Assembly (NCBI RefSeq): GCF_030409715.1
Contig: NZ_JAUFQI010000001.1
Location: 985,001-1,049,000, forward strand
Source: Reinekea marina
GTDB taxonomy: Bacteria > Pseudomonadota > Gammaproteobacteria > Pseudomonadales > Natronospirillaceae
Direction of reading: 5' to 3'
DNA length: 64,000 bases
The notes beneath the pieces are model-generated. The model searched no databases and was not told the DNA's origin. It was given only the letters and a program-made list of their open reading frames with translations. Made by a program: the position numbers and the translations under genes. Positions 47,514 through 58,151 of this stretch are shown one piece after another. How positions within the stretch are numbered: the stretch's first letter is position 1; each line of letters opens with the position of its first letter.

Positions 47514-50090
47514 ATGTCTGAAGTTACTGTAAAAGAGTTGGCCGCATCGGTCGGCACTCCCGTTGATCGACTGCTCCAGCAGATGGGCGCAGCGGGTCTG
47601 CCACATAAAAAAGAAACAGAATCTGTAAGCGATAGCCAAAAGAAAACGTTGCTGACTTATTTAAAGACAAGTCATGGTGAATCAACAGACGCACCAAAGA
47701 AAATTACGTTAAAGCGTAAAGTAACGACCACTTTAAAAACAGGTGGTGGCTCAAAGGCTAAGACAATTAGTATTGAAGTACGTAAAAAGCGTACTTATGT
47801 TAAGCGTGACGAAGCTGATGCACAGCAAGATGCACCCGTAGCCGATACTTCTACGAATACAGAAGATCGTGCTGCTCGTCGAGCAGAAGAAGATGCTAAA
47901 TTAGAAGCAGCGCGTGCTAAAGCCGCTCAAGAAAAGCAAAAGCAAGAAAAAGCGGCTCAAGCGAAAACTGAAGAAAAATCAGTTGCTGGAAAGGAAGCTA
48001 AGAAAAAGCCAGTAGCAAAAGCTGAACCTGTGGCTACTGTTGCCGATGCTGAAGCTAAAATGGGTAAAGACAATCGTGTTGCTGAGAAAAAGAAACATGA
48101 GAAGTCTCGCCCAAGTGGTCCTCGCTTAGAAGATGGTCAAGCCAACGCTCCGCGTAAGGCTGGCCATAAAAAAGGCGGCGTTAAATCTGAAGCGCAACGA
48201 ACTTCGCAGCACCGTACGGGTAATAAGCATCAACAAATGCTGGATGCTTTAAATGATAACGGTGGTAGCCGTCGTCGTCGTCCTAAGAAGATGAAGAAGT
48301 CAACTGAACATCAATTTGAAAAGCCAACAGCTCCGGTTATTCGCGAAGTTGAATTAGGTGAAGCAATCAGTGTTGCAGAGTTAGCGGGTAAAATGTCAGC
48401 TAAGTCGGCAGAGGTCGTAAAGATTTTGTTTAAGATGGGCGTTATGGCCACCGTAAACCAAATTCTAGATCAAGATACTGCAATTTTAGTCATCGAAGAG
48501 ATGGGTCATAAGTATCAAATTGTGAATGAAAACGCACTTGAAGATACGATGATGGAAGTTGAGTACGATGGCGATGTTGCAACGCGTGCGCCAGTCGTCA
48601 CTGTTATGGGCCACGTTGACCACGGTAAAACCAGCTTACTCGATTACATTCGTGAAACACGTGTAACCGCGGGTGAATCTGGGGGTATAACTCAGCACAT
48701 TGGTGCTTACCATGTTGAATCTTCACGTGGCATGATTACCTTTTTAGATACTCCGGGTCACGCCGCATTTACAGCAATGCGTGCTCGCGGTGCGAAAGCA
48801 ACCGATGTTGTTATTTTGGTTGTTGCCGCAGACGATGGCGTAATGCCGCAAACCATTGAAGCTATCCAGCATGCGAAAGCAGGCGGCGTGCCTTTGGTTA
48901 TTGCGATAAACAAAATGGATAAAGAATCGGCTGATCCTGAGCGTGTGACCAATGAATTGGCACAACACGATGTGATCCCAGAATCTTGGGGTGGCGACAC
49001 TCAGTTCATTCAAGTCTCGGCGCATACTGGCCAAGGTGTAGATGAGTTGCTAGAAGCCATTTCACTGCAAGCTGAACTTTTAGAATTAAAAGCTCACCAC
49101 AGCGGCCCAGGTAAGGGTGTTGTCATTGAGTCTAGCCTAGATAAAGGGCGTGGCGCCGTTGCAACGGTTCTTGTTCAAGCCGGCCAGTTAAATCGTGGCG
49201 ACATTGTATTAGCGGGTACCTTCTATGGGCGTGTTCGTGCTTTGTTTGACGAGGCGGGTAAGCCATTAGATAAAGCTGGGCCTTCTATTCCATGTGAAAT
49301 TTTAGGTTTAAACGGAACGCCAGGTGCGGGTGATGAGTTTGTTGTGACCGAAAGTGAACGTGCAGCCCGTGAAGTTGCTGACTTACGAGCTTCACGCTCG
49401 AAAGACGCTGCTCATGCAATGCAGCAAGCGGCTAAGTTAGATGCGTTGTTTGCAAATGTAGGTGACAACGAAGTACGCATTCTAAACGTAGTCTTAAAAA
49501 CAGACGTACGTGGTTCACTAGAAGCCATCAATGGCGCTTTAATGAAGGTTGGTAACGAAGAAGTGCGCGTTAATATCGTTTCTGGTGGTGTTGGTGCCAT
49601 TTCTGAATCTGACGCTAACTTAGCGATTGCAGCCAATGCCGTTGTCTTTGGTTTTAACGTTCGTGCAACCGGTAAAGCGCGTGAAGTTATTGAGCGCGGT
49701 GGTTTAGACTTACGTTACTACAACGTTATTTACGATCTGATCGATGATGTGAAGTCTGCATTAAGCGGCATGTTATCGCCTGATCTTCGTGAAGACATCG
49801 TGGGTCTTGCTGAAGTACGTGACGTGTTCAATTCACCTAAATTCGGCCAAATTGCGGGCTGTATGGTAGTTGAAGGTACGGTTTACCGTAACAAGAAAAT
49901 CCGTGTACTGCGTGATGAAGTTGTTATTTATGAAGGTGAACTTGAATCATTGCGTCGGTTCAAAGACGATGTACAAGAAGTTAGCCGCGGCATGGAATGT
50001 GGTATCGGTGTTAAGAACTACACTGATGTTAAAGCTGGCGATAAAATCGAAGTGTTTGACGTGAAAGAAGTAGCACGTACCATCGATTAA
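47514..50090 (+). CDS. infB: translation initiation factor IF-2
   Basis: GTPase that places initiator tRNA on the 30S subunit. 858 aa. The N-terminal IF2_N domain is [22 protein letters not shown]. Residues of about 90-260 are a long Lys/Ala/Glu-rich linker. The second IF2_N-like domain is [25 protein letters not shown]. The GTPase has [13 protein letters not shown] (G1), DTPGHAAF (G3) and NKMD (G4), then the C1-C2 domains. Terminator between it and rbfA. Confidence 0.98.
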   Translation: MSEVTVKELAASVGTPVDRLLQQMGAAGLPHKKETESVSDSQKKTLLTYLKTSHGESTDAPKKITLKRKVTTTLKTGGGSKAKTISIEVRKKRTYVKRDEADAQQDAPVADTSTNTEDRAARRAEEDAKLEAARAKAAQEKQKQEKAAQAKTEEKSVAGKEAKKKPVAKAEPVATVADAEAKMGKDNRVAEKKKHEKSRPSGPRLEDGQANAPRKAGHKKGGVKSEAQRTSQHRTGNKHQQMLDALNDNGGSRRRRPKKMKKSTEHQFEKPTAPVIREVELGEAISVAELAGKMSAKSAEVVKILFKMGVMATVNQILDQDTAILVIEEMGHKYQIVNENALEDTMMEVEYDGDVATRAPVVTVMGHVDHGKTSLLDYIRETRVTAGESGGITQHIGAYHVESSRGMITFLDTPGHAAFTAMRARGAKATDVVILVVAADDGVMPQTIEAIQHAKAGGVPLVIAINKMDKESADPERVTNELAQHDVIPESWGGDTQFIQVSAHTGQGVDELLEAISLQAELLELKAHHSGPGKGVVIESSLDKGRGAVATVLVQAGQLNRGDIVLAGTFYGRVRALFDEAGKPLDKAGPSIPCEILGLNGTPGAGDEFVVTESERAAREVADLRASRSKDAAHAMQQAAKLDALFANVGDNEVRILNVVLKTDVRGSLEAINGALMKVGNEEVRVNIVSGGVGAISESDANLAIAANAVVFGFNVRATGKAREVIERGGLDLRYYNVIYDLIDDVKSALSGMLSPDLREDIVGLAEVRDVFNSPKFGQIAGCMVVEGTVYRNKKIRVLRDEVVIYEGELESLRRFKDDVQEVSRGMECGIGVKNYTDVKAGDKIEVFDVKEVARTID

Positions 50091-50115
50091 TCGGTTCGGT
50101 TATTTATAAAAGCAA

Positions 50116-50148
50116 GCCGGCCGCAACTAAGTTTGAGGCCGGTTTTTT
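50116..50148 (+). terminator. terminator-like hairpin between infB and rbfA
   Basis: ccggcc/ggccgg stem with a 14-base loop, followed by six T residues, about 25 bp after infB. In many relatives infB, rbfA and truB are one transcript, so this may be a partial terminator that lowers rbfA-truB expression. Confidence 0.75.
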
Positions 50149-50165
50149 ATTTTAGAGGGTTTATT

Positions 50166-50570
50166 ATGGGTGCAAACTCGAGTCGAGTACGTCGAATTGG
50201 TGATCAAATTCAACGTGATCTTGCGAAGATTATTCAGCAAGAAGTGAAAGACCCACGCGTGGGTATGGTGACGGTAAACGACGTGAAAGTGTCGAGCGAC
50301 TTATCATACGCAGACGTGTACTTCACTTGCATGGCGTTTGGTCGCCAAGATGCGGTGCAAGAACGTGGCGAGCAAGAGAAAATATTGAATAACGCTGCAG
50401 GTTTTATGCGCACCAAATTGGCGAAAGGGTTAAATATGAGAGTGATTCCTTTGTTGCGCTTTCATTACGATAAAGTCATTGATACCGGTTCAGAGTTATC
50501 GGCATTAATTGATCGTGCGATTGATGAAGATAAGTCTCATCAAACGAATTCGGACGATTCAGAAGGATAG
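50166..50570 (+). CDS. rbfA: 30S ribosome-binding factor RbfA
   Basis: KH-fold protein that helps mature the 5' end of 16S rRNA, important in cold. 134 aa from the ATG at 50166, just before GANSSRVRRIGDQIQRDLA; an upstream in-frame ATG at 50133 lies inside the terminator. Signature: VKDPRVGMVTVNDVKVSSDLSYADVY. truB starts 2 bp after the stop. Confidence 0.96.
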   Translation: MGANSSRVRRIGDQIQRDLAKIIQQEVKDPRVGMVTVNDVKVSSDLSYADVYFTCMAFGRQDAVQERGEQEKILNNAAGFMRTKLAKGLNMRVIPLLRFHYDKVIDTGSELSALIDRAIDEDKSHQTNSDDSEG

Positions 50571-50572
50571 TT

Positions 50573-51490
50573 ATGGCTCGGCGTAAAAAAGGTCGGCCAA
50601 TTTCGGGTGTGTTGTTAGTTGATAAGCCGCTCGGTTTTAGCTCCAATCAGATACTTCAAAAAGCAAAATGGTTGTATCAGGCACAAAAAGCGGGTCATAC
50701 CGGCACTTTAGACCCCGCAGCCACTGGGCTGTTGCCCATTTGCTTTGGTGAGGCCACTAAGTTTTCCCAATTTTTGCTCGATGCTGAAAAGGCTTATTTA
50801 ACCACCGGTGTTTTTGGGATATCCACCGAAACATTGGACGCGGAAGGTGAGGTAACGCAAGAGCGAGAGGTGCCCAATATTTCGGAGCCTCAATTGCAGG
50901 CCGTGTTATCGAAGTTTACCGGTGATATTGAGCAAGTCCCCCCAATGTATTCCGCCTTAAAGCGCGATGGAAAAAAGCTCTACGAGCTGGCACGAGAGGG
51001 CATAGAGGTAGAAATAGACCCAAGACCCGTCACCATTACGCGCAATGATTTGCTACGATTTGAATCGCCAGAATTCGACTTAGACGTTCAGTGCAGTAAA
51101 GGTACCTACATTCGCACGCTTGTGGCGGATATAGGTGAAGAGGTTGGTTGCGGCGCGCACGTAAAAACCTTGCGACGTACTCGTCATGGTCAATTCAACA
51201 TTGATCAAGCCATATCTTTGGAAGTGCTCGAAGGGCTGCGTGAGGCCGAAAACTATGAGGCGTTAGATGCTTTGTTGGTTTCATTGGATGAATTGTTAGC
51301 TGATTTGCCGAGAATTGACTTAGACGAACACCGTGCCAAGTACTTTTCGAATGGTAATGACGTGAATTGTGACGCCAGTGCTTGTACCGCAAGAGTTTAC
51401 TTAGATGACCGCTTTTTAGGGGTTGGTCGAGTGTCCGAACAACGGCGCTTACAGCCAGAAAGACTGGTCTCTAAAGAAGTTGATGCATAA
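50573..51490 (+). CDS. truB: tRNA pseudouridine(55) synthase
   Basis: Converts U55 of the T loop to pseudouridine. 305 aa. The catalytic aspartate lies in HTGTLDPAATGLLP. The N-terminal VLLVDKPLGFSSNQIL, CSKGTYIRTLVADIG and VKTLRRTRHGQF blocks are family landmarks, and a C-terminal PUA-like part follows. Begins 2 bp after rbfA. Confidence 0.97.
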   Translation: MARRKKGRPISGVLLVDKPLGFSSNQILQKAKWLYQAQKAGHTGTLDPAATGLLPICFGEATKFSQFLLDAEKAYLTTGVFGISTETLDAEGEVTQEREVPNISEPQLQAVLSKFTGDIEQVPPMYSALKRDGKKLYELAREGIEVEIDPRPVTITRNDLLRFESPEFDLDVQCSKGTYIRTLVADIGEEVGCGAHVKTLRRTRHGQFNIDQAISLEVLEGLREAENYEALDALLVSLDELLADLPRIDLDEHRAKYFSNGNDVNCDASACTARVYLDDRFLGVGRVSEQRRLQPERLVSKEVDA

Positions 51491-51630
51491 CCCATGCAAA
51501 TAGTTGGTTAGCAGCGTTAGGTGATGTATAATCCGCCGCGATTTAGTCCTAATTGGGCTAAATTGGAATGCGGCTGTTAATGTGCACGGCCCGCACTCCA
51601 TTATTTAGGCACATTCTTGGAGTTAGTACG

Positions 51631-51900
51631 ATGGCATTAAGCGTCGAAAAGAAAGCGGAAATTTTAAAAGAATACGGTCAAGGCGAAGGCGACACTGGTT
51701 CTCCTGAAGTTCAGGTAGCACTATTAACTGCAAACATTGAAACGTTGCAGGGTCACTTCAAAGAGCACGCGAAAGATCACCACTCGCGTCGCGGTCTAAT
51801 CCGTATGGTAAACCAGCGTCGTAAGTTGTTGGATTACTTGAAGCGTAAAGACGTAGCACGCTACGCATCTTTGATTAAGCGCTTAGGTTTACGTCGATAA
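51631..51900 (+). CDS. rpsO: 30S ribosomal protein S15
   Basis: Primary 16S-binding protein of the platform. 89 aa, the universal length. Landmarks: [48 protein letters not shown]. The frame extends 21 codons upstream but that part falls in the leader; the ATG at 51631 fits all S15 proteins. Followed by a strong terminator, then the pnp leader. Confidence 0.98.
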   Translation: MALSVEKKAEILKEYGQGEGDTGSPEVQVALLTANIETLQGHFKEHAKDHHSRRGLIRMVNQRRKLLDYLKRKDVARYASLIKRLGLRR

Positions 51901-51915
51901 ACCCCGCTGTCTTCA

Positions 51916-51941
51916 AAAGGGCTCCTCATCGGGAGCCCTTT
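51916..51941 (+). terminator. rho-independent terminator after rpsO
   Basis: aaagggctcc-tcatc-gggagcccttt is a 10-bp stem followed by tgtcgtttt. It separates rpsO from pnp and probably allows partial readthrough, as between these genes in E. coli. Confidence 0.88.
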
Positions 51942-51990
51942 GTCGTTTTACCTTCTGATGAACTCTTTATAAAACTTAAAATGAAATAAA

Positions 51991-52078
51991 GCCTCTTCGG
52001 TTACTGCCCAGTACAACGCATTGGGGCTTCTATCGATGTATTTGATCGCAAGTACATCGATAGAAGCATCGTAGAGGC
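51991..52078 (+). promoter_or_regulatory. pnp leader: RNase III-type autoregulatory hairpin
   Basis: The inner 15-bp perfect stem (52026-52040 with 52053-52067, loop of 12) is one of the strongest structures in the window. An outer stem gcctct/agaggc (51991-51996 with 52073-52078) can close around it. It lies 30 bp before the pnp ATG. In E. coli, RNase III cuts such a leader duplex and PNPase then represses its own translation; the same mechanism is inferred here. Confidence 0.75.
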
Positions 52079-52096
52079 CTCAAATGAGGAAACTAA

Positions 52097-54220
52097 ATGT
52101 TAGATTTAACACCTAAGACAAAACAATTTGAATTTGGCGGCAAAACCGTCACGCTAGAAACCGGTCGTGTAGCACGTCAAGCAACCGGTGCTGTACTTTG
52201 TACTATTGACGACACGGTTGTTTTAGCAACGGTTGTTGGCGCTAAAGACACTAAGCCGGGGCAAGACTTCTTCCCGTTGTCTGTTCACTATCAAGAAAAA
52301 TTCTACGCGGTTGGTAAAATCCCGGGTGGTTACTTAAAGCGTGAAGGTCGTCCTTCTGAGAAAGAAACACTGACGTCTCGTTTAATTGACCGTCCAATTC
52401 GTCCGTTATTCCCTAAAGGCTTCATGAATGAAGTTCAGGTTGTGATTAACGTAATCTCTGCAAACAAAACAGATGATCCAGATATCGCAGCAATGTTAGC
52501 GACTTCGGCCGCTATTTCTATCTCTGGTATTCCTTTCAGCGGCCCTATTGGTGCAGCGCGTGTAGGTTACACCGATGAGCGTGGTTACTTTGTTAACCCA
52601 TCGTACGAAGAATTAAAAGATACTCGTTTAGACATGGTTGTAGCCGGTACTGAAGACGCTGTACTTATGGTTGAATCAGAAGCTGAACAGCTTTCTGAAG
52701 ACCAGATGTTAGGCGCTGTATTATTTGCACACCAAGAATTCCAAGTAGCCATTGCCGCTATTAAAGAGTTCGCTGCCGAAAACGGAAAGCCAACTTGGGA
52801 TTGGGCACCAGAAGTTGAAAACGAAGAATTAAAAGCCGCTGTTGCAGGCGCTTACGGCGCTAAAATTTCTGAAGCTTACCAAGTGTCAGACAAAATGCAG
52901 CGTTATGCATTATTAAACGAAGTTCGTTCAGCTGCAGTTGCTGAGCTTACAAATGAAGAAGCGGGTGTTTCTGCCGATGACGTAAGCGCTATGTTCTCTA
53001 AAATCGAGAAGCAAACCGTTCGTCAGCGCATCATCGAAGGCCAACCTCGTATTGATGGACGTGATGGCAAAACAGTTCGTGGCATTGAAGTTGATATCGA
53101 CGTGCTTCCAGGCGCCCACGGTTCTTCATTGTTCACACGTGGTGAAACTCAGGCTATCGTTACCGCTACATTGGGTACGCTACGTGATGGCAAGATGGAA
53201 GACATGCTTCATGAGAAAAACACCGATCACCTAATGTTGCACTACAACTTCCCTCCGTTCAGCGTTGGTGAAGCAGGTCGAATGGGTGGTGTTGGTCGTC
53301 GTGAAATCGGTCATGGCCGTTTAGCTAAGCGTGGTATTTTGGCGGTTATGCCAGATATCGAAGAATTCCCATACACGATTCGTTTGGTATCTGAGATTAC
53401 TGAATCTAACGGTTCATCTTCTATGGCTTCTGTTTGTGGCGCATCGCTTGCGCTTATGGACGCCGGTGTTCCTGTTAAGCACCCAGTTGCGGGTATAGCA
53501 ATGGGCTTAGTAAAAGAAGGTGATAAGTTCACTGTTTTAACTGACATCTTAGGTGATGAAGATCACTTAGGTGACATGGACTTTAAAGTAGCCGGTACCG
53601 AGCAAGGTATTACAGCGTTACAGATGGATATCAAGATTCAAGGTATCACTGAAGAGATCATGGAGATTGCATTAGAGCAAGCCATGGACGCACGTCTTCA
53701 CATCTTGCGTGAAATGGCGAAAGTGATTGGTTACTCACGCCCTGAGCTACCAGACAACGCACCTTCTATGGATGTTATGAAAATTGACACCGACAAGATT
53801 CGTGACGTTATCGGTAAAGGCGGCGCAACCATCCGTTCTATCATCGAAGAAACAGGTGCTGAAGTTGATATTCAAGACGACGGTTCTGTCCGCATCTACG
53901 CACCAACTAAAGAAGCCGCTGATGCCGCTAAAGAGCGCATCTTAGGTATTACAGCTGAGCCTGAAATTGGCGCAGTATACTTAGGTAAAGTTGCACGTTT
54001 AGCCGATTTCGGCGCATTCGTAACCTTCTTGCCTGGTAAAGACGGTTTGGTACACATTTCTCAAATCGCTCAAGAGCGTATCGAGAAAGTATCAGACAAG
54101 ATCAGCGAAGGCGAAGAAGTCGTTGTTAAGATCTTAGACGTCGACGCACGTGGCCGTGTTAAATTGTCTATGAAAGAAGTAACAGAAGAAGATAAAGCTA
54201 AGTTAGCATCTGCTGAGTAA
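52097..54220 (+). CDS. pnp: polyribonucleotide nucleotidyltransferase (PNPase)
   Basis: Phosphorolytic 3'-5' exoribonuclease, part of the degradosome. 707 aa. Two RNase PH domains (the second opens with [20 protein letters not shown] and contains [17 protein letters not shown]), separated by an alpha-helical domain. The KH domain is [20 protein letters not shown], and the S1 domain includes [20 protein letters not shown]. Behind the structured leader and followed by a terminator. Confidence 0.98.
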   Translation: MLDLTPKTKQFEFGGKTVTLETGRVARQATGAVLCTIDDTVVLATVVGAKDTKPGQDFFPLSVHYQEKFYAVGKIPGGYLKREGRPSEKETLTSRLIDRPIRPLFPKGFMNEVQVVINVISANKTDDPDIAAMLATSAAISISGIPFSGPIGAARVGYTDERGYFVNPSYEELKDTRLDMVVAGTEDAVLMVESEAEQLSEDQMLGAVLFAHQEFQVAIAAIKEFAAENGKPTWDWAPEVENEELKAAVAGAYGAKISEAYQVSDKMQRYALLNEVRSAAVAELTNEEAGVSADDVSAMFSKIEKQTVRQRIIEGQPRIDGRDGKTVRGIEVDIDVLPGAHGSSLFTRGETQAIVTATLGTLRDGKMEDMLHEKNTDHLMLHYNFPPFSVGEAGRMGGVGRREIGHGRLAKRGILAVMPDIEEFPYTIRLVSEITESNGSSSMASVCGASLALMDAGVPVKHPVAGIAMGLVKEGDKFTVLTDILGDEDHLGDMDFKVAGTEQGITALQMDIKIQGITEEIMEIALEQAMDARLHILREMAKVIGYSRPELPDNAPSMDVMKIDTDKIRDVIGKGGATIRSIIEETGAEVDIQDDGSVRIYAPTKEAADAAKERILGITAEPEIGAVYLGKVARLADFGAFVTFLPGKDGLVHISQIAQERIEKVSDKISEGEEVVVKILDVDARGRVKLSMKEVTEEDKAKLASAE

Positions 54221-54239
54221 GTCTTTACTTCTAAGAATA

Positions 54240-54264
54240 AGCCCGCATTTGCGGGCTTTTTTTT
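54240..54264 (+). terminator. rho-independent terminator after pnp
   Basis: gcccgc-attt-gcgggc followed by eight T residues, 20 bp after the pnp stop. A strong, classical terminator closing the rlmE-to-pnp block. Confidence 0.95.
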
Positions 54265-54392
54265 GTGTTAAATAAAGCAATTGACGTGCATTAACTATTA
54301 ATCATCGTAACCAATAATCTAAATTTCTTTGACCCGTATTTTCCTTGTACCACTAAAGCGCTATTAGGCATTCTGGACTATGCTTAACGCAT

Positions 54393-56222
54393 GTGAACAG
54401 GGTTTGGATTCTCGATTTGAAGCATTGTGGCACTTTAAGGTGTCGATATTTGGTCATATTTTGCTTATTTCTGAGCGGTTTGTCTTCTGCTAATTGGGTA
54501 GAAGAGAGTCGTTTACGTGCTGAAATTGATACTCAAGCATTAAGAAAAGGCGAAGCAATTGAATTAAATGGTGAGTGGTGGTTTAAGTTTGGAGAGCACA
54601 TTAAGCCTGAAGATGTTCCTTTAAAATTAAAACAGCAAGCGCTTGATACTATCAATGTCCCTAGTTCTTGGAATGAAAAGGTAAAGCCACTGACTGATGA
54701 GCCGAATCAACATGGAAAGGCTACCTATGTATTACCTATCTCTTTTTCATCTCCTGTAGATTTTTCAGTCATTGTAGAGGCGGGTTTAATAACCAGTACT
54801 TATCGTATTTATTGGCTAGAAGAAGGCACAACAGAAGCGTTCAGTGTTGGTGCAGCTGGAGAGATGATCAATGGGCAGAAAGTAGAAAAGGGCATCGATT
54901 TTTTTAATCTACCCGCCCAGCAACAAGGTGCGTTAATAATACACGTCTCTAAAACTAACATGTTTAAAGGTGGAGTAAGGCACCCAGTTCGGTTGCAACG
55001 AAGTGATGTTTTCTTGAAAGCAAACGTACTAAATGTTTTTGTCACTAGCCTGCTAATAGGCAGTATGCTTGTACTTTGCATTCATTATTTAATTCAATAT
55101 CGATACTCTACCAATAATATCAGTGCATTGTATTTATCTATTTTATGTTTTATAGCAGCACTGCGCAGTATGGTGACTTCTGGTTATTTTGATCTATTAA
55201 TTCAAGGTTTTATAGATCAGTATTTGATTGTATCCATTAAGACGGAATATATAACAGTCTTTTTAATACCGATATCTTACTTTATATTCATAAGCTCCCT
55301 GTTTAGAAGTCTGTCAGCAACTCGGTTTATTCGTCATGCGGTGTTGTTTGGTTTGTATGGCGTTTTAGTCACCGTGTTGTTGCCCACGGAAGTCATGACT
55401 AGGAGTTTGGTGTTCTACCAATTGATTCTGGGGCTTTGGGCGGTTATAAATTTATCGGTAGTGGCTTTAGCGATTCGAAGAAGGCTCAAGTTTTCAAAAC
55501 AGATCTTATTGAGTGTTCTTGTCGTACTAGCTGGCGCAGTTAATGATATTGTTGCCTCTCACAGTGCTACCTACAATTCTTTTGTTTCGTCCTATGTTTT
55601 CTTTATATTTTTATTTATGCAAGCGTTGATTGTTGGACAGCAATTGCGTGAAAGTATGTCTCAAGCTAATCGATTAAATGATGAAAAACTTAAGTTACAA
55701 AAAGAACACGTGAAAGCCTTAATGGCAAGCCAATTAGACCATTTAACTGGTTTGAATAATCGACTCGCTTGCACTGAAAAAATAAAGCAGTTAGATCAAG
55801 AAAGCATCAGTAAATTTCAGTTTGTGGGCGTCATTATGTTAGATATAGATCACTTTAAAAAAATTAATGATAATTATGGTCACGACGTTGGTGATGAAAT
55901 CTTGATTTTTGTGGCTTCATTGCTGCACGGGTTTCAACTACGCTCCGAAGATTTTAAGTGCCGTTACGGCGGTGAAGAATTTTTAGTGTTGTTGCCTGGC
56001 GCAACTATAGAAAGAACGGAGGTGGTTGCGGAGTCTATGCGCCAAGCTTTAGAAAAGTATGCCGCCTTTCAAAATAACGGCTTTTCAATTCACATTACGG
56101 CAAGTTTTGGTGTATCGGTACAAGATAAACATGCTGGCAAAGGGCTAAAGGAGGTTATTTCTGAGGCGGACCAGGCTTTATATCGGGCAAAAGAATCTGG
56201 ACGAAATCGAGTTTCATTATAG
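54393..56222 (+). CDS. membrane diguanylate cyclase with 7TM sensor domain (first of two paralogues)
   Basis: A 609-aa protein predicted to make cyclic-di-GMP in response to a periplasmic ligand. After a signal-like N-terminus comes a periplasmic domain with NGEWWFKFGEHI and INVPSSWNEKV, the galactose-binding-like fold found in 7TMR-DISM receptors. Seven hydrophobic helices cover roughly residues 210-420, then a short coiled linker. The GGDEF domain is intact: DIDHFKKINDNYGHDVGDE, then RYGGEEF with active site GGEEF at 526-530. The product-inhibition I-site RSED lies at 517-520, exactly five residues before it. GTG start. A close paralogue follows 89 bp later. Confidence 0.9.
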   Translation: MNRVWILDLKHCGTLRCRYLVIFCLFLSGLSSANWVEESRLRAEIDTQALRKGEAIELNGEWWFKFGEHIKPEDVPLKLKQQALDTINVPSSWNEKVKPLTDEPNQHGKATYVLPISFSSPVDFSVIVEAGLITSTYRIYWLEEGTTEAFSVGAAGEMINGQKVEKGIDFFNLPAQQQGALIIHVSKTNMFKGGVRHPVRLQRSDVFLKANVLNVFVTSLLIGSMLVLCIHYLIQYRYSTNNISALYLSILCFIAALRSMVTSGYFDLLIQGFIDQYLIVSIKTEYITVFLIPISYFIFISSLFRSLSATRFIRHAVLFGLYGVLVTVLLPTEVMTRSLVFYQLILGLWAVINLSVVALAIRRRLKFSKQILLSVLVVLAGAVNDIVASHSATYNSFVSSYVFFIFLFMQALIVGQQLRESMSQANRLNDEKLKLQKEHVKALMASQLDHLTGLNNRLACTEKIKQLDQESISKFQFVGVIMLDIDHFKKINDNYGHDVGDEILIFVASLLHGFQLRSEDFKCRYGGEEFLVLLPGATIERTEVVAESMRQALEKYAAFQNNGFSIHITASFGVSVQDKHAGKGLKEVISEADQALYRAKESGRNRVSL

Positions 56223-56311
56223 CCACTATTAAATCAACTTTGGTGCTTCTCGCACCTTCATTAAAGTTGAGCTATTCTTTAACTGATCATTTTTAAAAGT
56301 AGTCAATAGGT

Positions 56312-58102
56312 GTGATACGGATATTCCGGTTTGGTTTTATATTGTTGGTGCTGCTGTCGCTGAGTGGCTTGGCGCAACCTGCTGAAAAGGTTGAGGTTTT
56401 TGCTGTGGATGGTGAATTATTAAAGCAAGGCCAGCGTGTAAATTTAAACAGTCAGTGGGCGTTTCTATTTGGCGAGCACTTGCCGGTAAATGAAATCTCA
56501 TTAGCTTTCTCCGAAGGCAAATTTAACACCATAACCGTGCCTAGTTCTTGGAACGATGAGGTGGCTAAATTAACAGAGCAGAGATATCAACATGGGCGAG
56601 CGACTTATGCCATACCGCTTTCATTTACTGAGAATATAGAAGATCCAATCAGTTTGTACGCTTCATTTATTGCAGGTGCTTATAAAATTTTTTGGCTGCC
56701 GAATGCCTCTAGCAAACCTCAAATTATTGGACAAGCCGGTGATTTGAGCAATGGTCAACATGCTGGGTTGAAAGGGCAAATCCATCATTTCCCAGCTTCC
56801 TCAAACGGCCTACTTGTTATTTATGTTACTAAGGCAAATATGCACGCGGGAGGTATTCGACAACCCATTGCTATACAGCGTTCAGATATTTTGCAGCGCG
56901 AAGTACACCAAAACATGATTATTCGAAGCCTACTATCAGGTGGGCTACTAATCATGATTTTCCACTATTTAGTTCAATTCTTTTATTCTCGAGAGAATTT
57001 AACGGCGTTGTTGTTAGCATTTGTCTGCTTTTCAGCCCTGCTACGAGGGGTAAGCACTGCCGGTTTGTTGGAAATATTCATTCAGCCTATATCAATGAGG
57101 CATTATGAGATTAGCATTAAGGCTGAGTATCTCAGCGTGCTCTATATGTCAGTGTCCTACTTTGGGTTTTTATGTTTTTTAATGCCAAGGCTAGTACCGA
57201 AGCGCATAGTTTGGGGAGCGTTTGGCTCGGCGGCAATCGGCACCATTGCCACGATTATCATGCCGGCACCATTAGTTTCCTCTTTGTTAAATTACTACCT
57301 GGCTTACCTAGGTTTTTGGTGTGGCGCTATTTTACTCGTCATTATAATTGGCATAAGGCAAAAGCGGCGCTTTGCTTGGCTAATATTATCGAGCGCGCTC
57401 ATTTTAGGTGTAGGTGCCGTTAACGATGTTATTGCCTCTAAAAATGCACTGCACAATGTTTATGTTGTTGAATATGTTTTTTATGTGTTCCTATTTTTCC
57501 AAGCCCAGCTGGTAGGGTTGCAGCTGAAAGAAAGCCGTGAAGCATCCATTGTGTTAAAGCAGGAAAAATTAACTCTTCAGCGCGCGCATTCCAAAGCGCT
57601 AATGGAGAGCCACCTCGATTTTTTGACGGGGCTTGCAAATAGACTGGCTCTCACTGAGTGGATTGAAGCCTTTGAACATGAAGGAAGTACACCGCCTAAA
57701 GTGACCAGTGTCATTATGTTTGATATTGATCACTTTAAAAGTGTAAATGATACCTATGGGCATGATGTCGGTGACGAAATTTTGGTATTTGTAGCGTCGC
57801 TTATTCATGGTTACTCATTGCGAGCTTCCGATTTTAAGTGCCGTTTTGGCGGAGAGGAGTTTTTAATTATTTTGCCTGGAGCCATGATCGACAAAGCTAA
57901 AGAAATTGCGGAGTCGCTCAGGGGAACGCTTGAAGAGTCAATCGCATTTAGAAAAGGTGATACTGAAATAAAAATTACCGCCAGTTTTGGCGTTGCCGAA
58001 CTTAATCTGGCTACTACGGAGCCTCTCAATACTGTCATTCTTAAAGCAGATGAAGCTTTATATCGATCAAAAAACAGTGGCCGTAATAAAGTATCTGAGT
58101 AG
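56312..58102 (+). CDS. membrane diguanylate cyclase with 7TM sensor domain (second paralogue)
   Basis: A 596-aa protein with the same architecture as its upstream neighbour: signal peptide, periplasmic domain (SQWAFLFGEHL, ITVPSSWNDEV), seven transmembrane helices and a GGDEF domain. The active site RFGGEEF (GGEEF at 513-517) and I-site RASD are both intact, and DIDHFKSVNDTYGHDVGDE is present. The two proteins align end to end, so this is a tandem gene duplication. The periplasmic halves differ more than the GGDEF halves, which suggests different signals feeding the same output. GTG start. It converges on mrcA, with a hairpin between. Confidence 0.9.
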   Translation: MIRIFRFGFILLVLLSLSGLAQPAEKVEVFAVDGELLKQGQRVNLNSQWAFLFGEHLPVNEISLAFSEGKFNTITVPSSWNDEVAKLTEQRYQHGRATYAIPLSFTENIEDPISLYASFIAGAYKIFWLPNASSKPQIIGQAGDLSNGQHAGLKGQIHHFPASSNGLLVIYVTKANMHAGGIRQPIAIQRSDILQREVHQNMIIRSLLSGGLLIMIFHYLVQFFYSRENLTALLLAFVCFSALLRGVSTAGLLEIFIQPISMRHYEISIKAEYLSVLYMSVSYFGFLCFLMPRLVPKRIVWGAFGSAAIGTIATIIMPAPLVSSLLNYYLAYLGFWCGAILLVIIIGIRQKRRFAWLILSSALILGVGAVNDVIASKNALHNVYVVEYVFYVFLFFQAQLVGLQLKESREASIVLKQEKLTLQRAHSKALMESHLDFLTGLANRLALTEWIEAFEHEGSTPPKVTSVIMFDIDHFKSVNDTYGHDVGDEILVFVASLIHGYSLRASDFKCRFGGEEFLIILPGAMIDKAKEIAESLRGTLEESIAFRKGDTEIKITASFGVAELNLATTEPLNTVILKADEALYRSKNSGRNKVSE

Positions 58103-58122
58103 GCTTCAATATAGAGTAACTT

Positions 58123-58144
58123 GAGAGCGCCTAATGGCGCTCTC
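58123..58144. terminator. hairpin between convergent cyclase gene and mrcA
   Basis: gagagcgcc-taat-ggcgctctc is a perfect 9-bp stem with a 4-base loop in the 49-bp gap. The T tract is short on both strands, so it is probably a bidirectional terminator of moderate strength. Confidence 0.7.
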
Positions 58145-58151
58145 TTAACAA

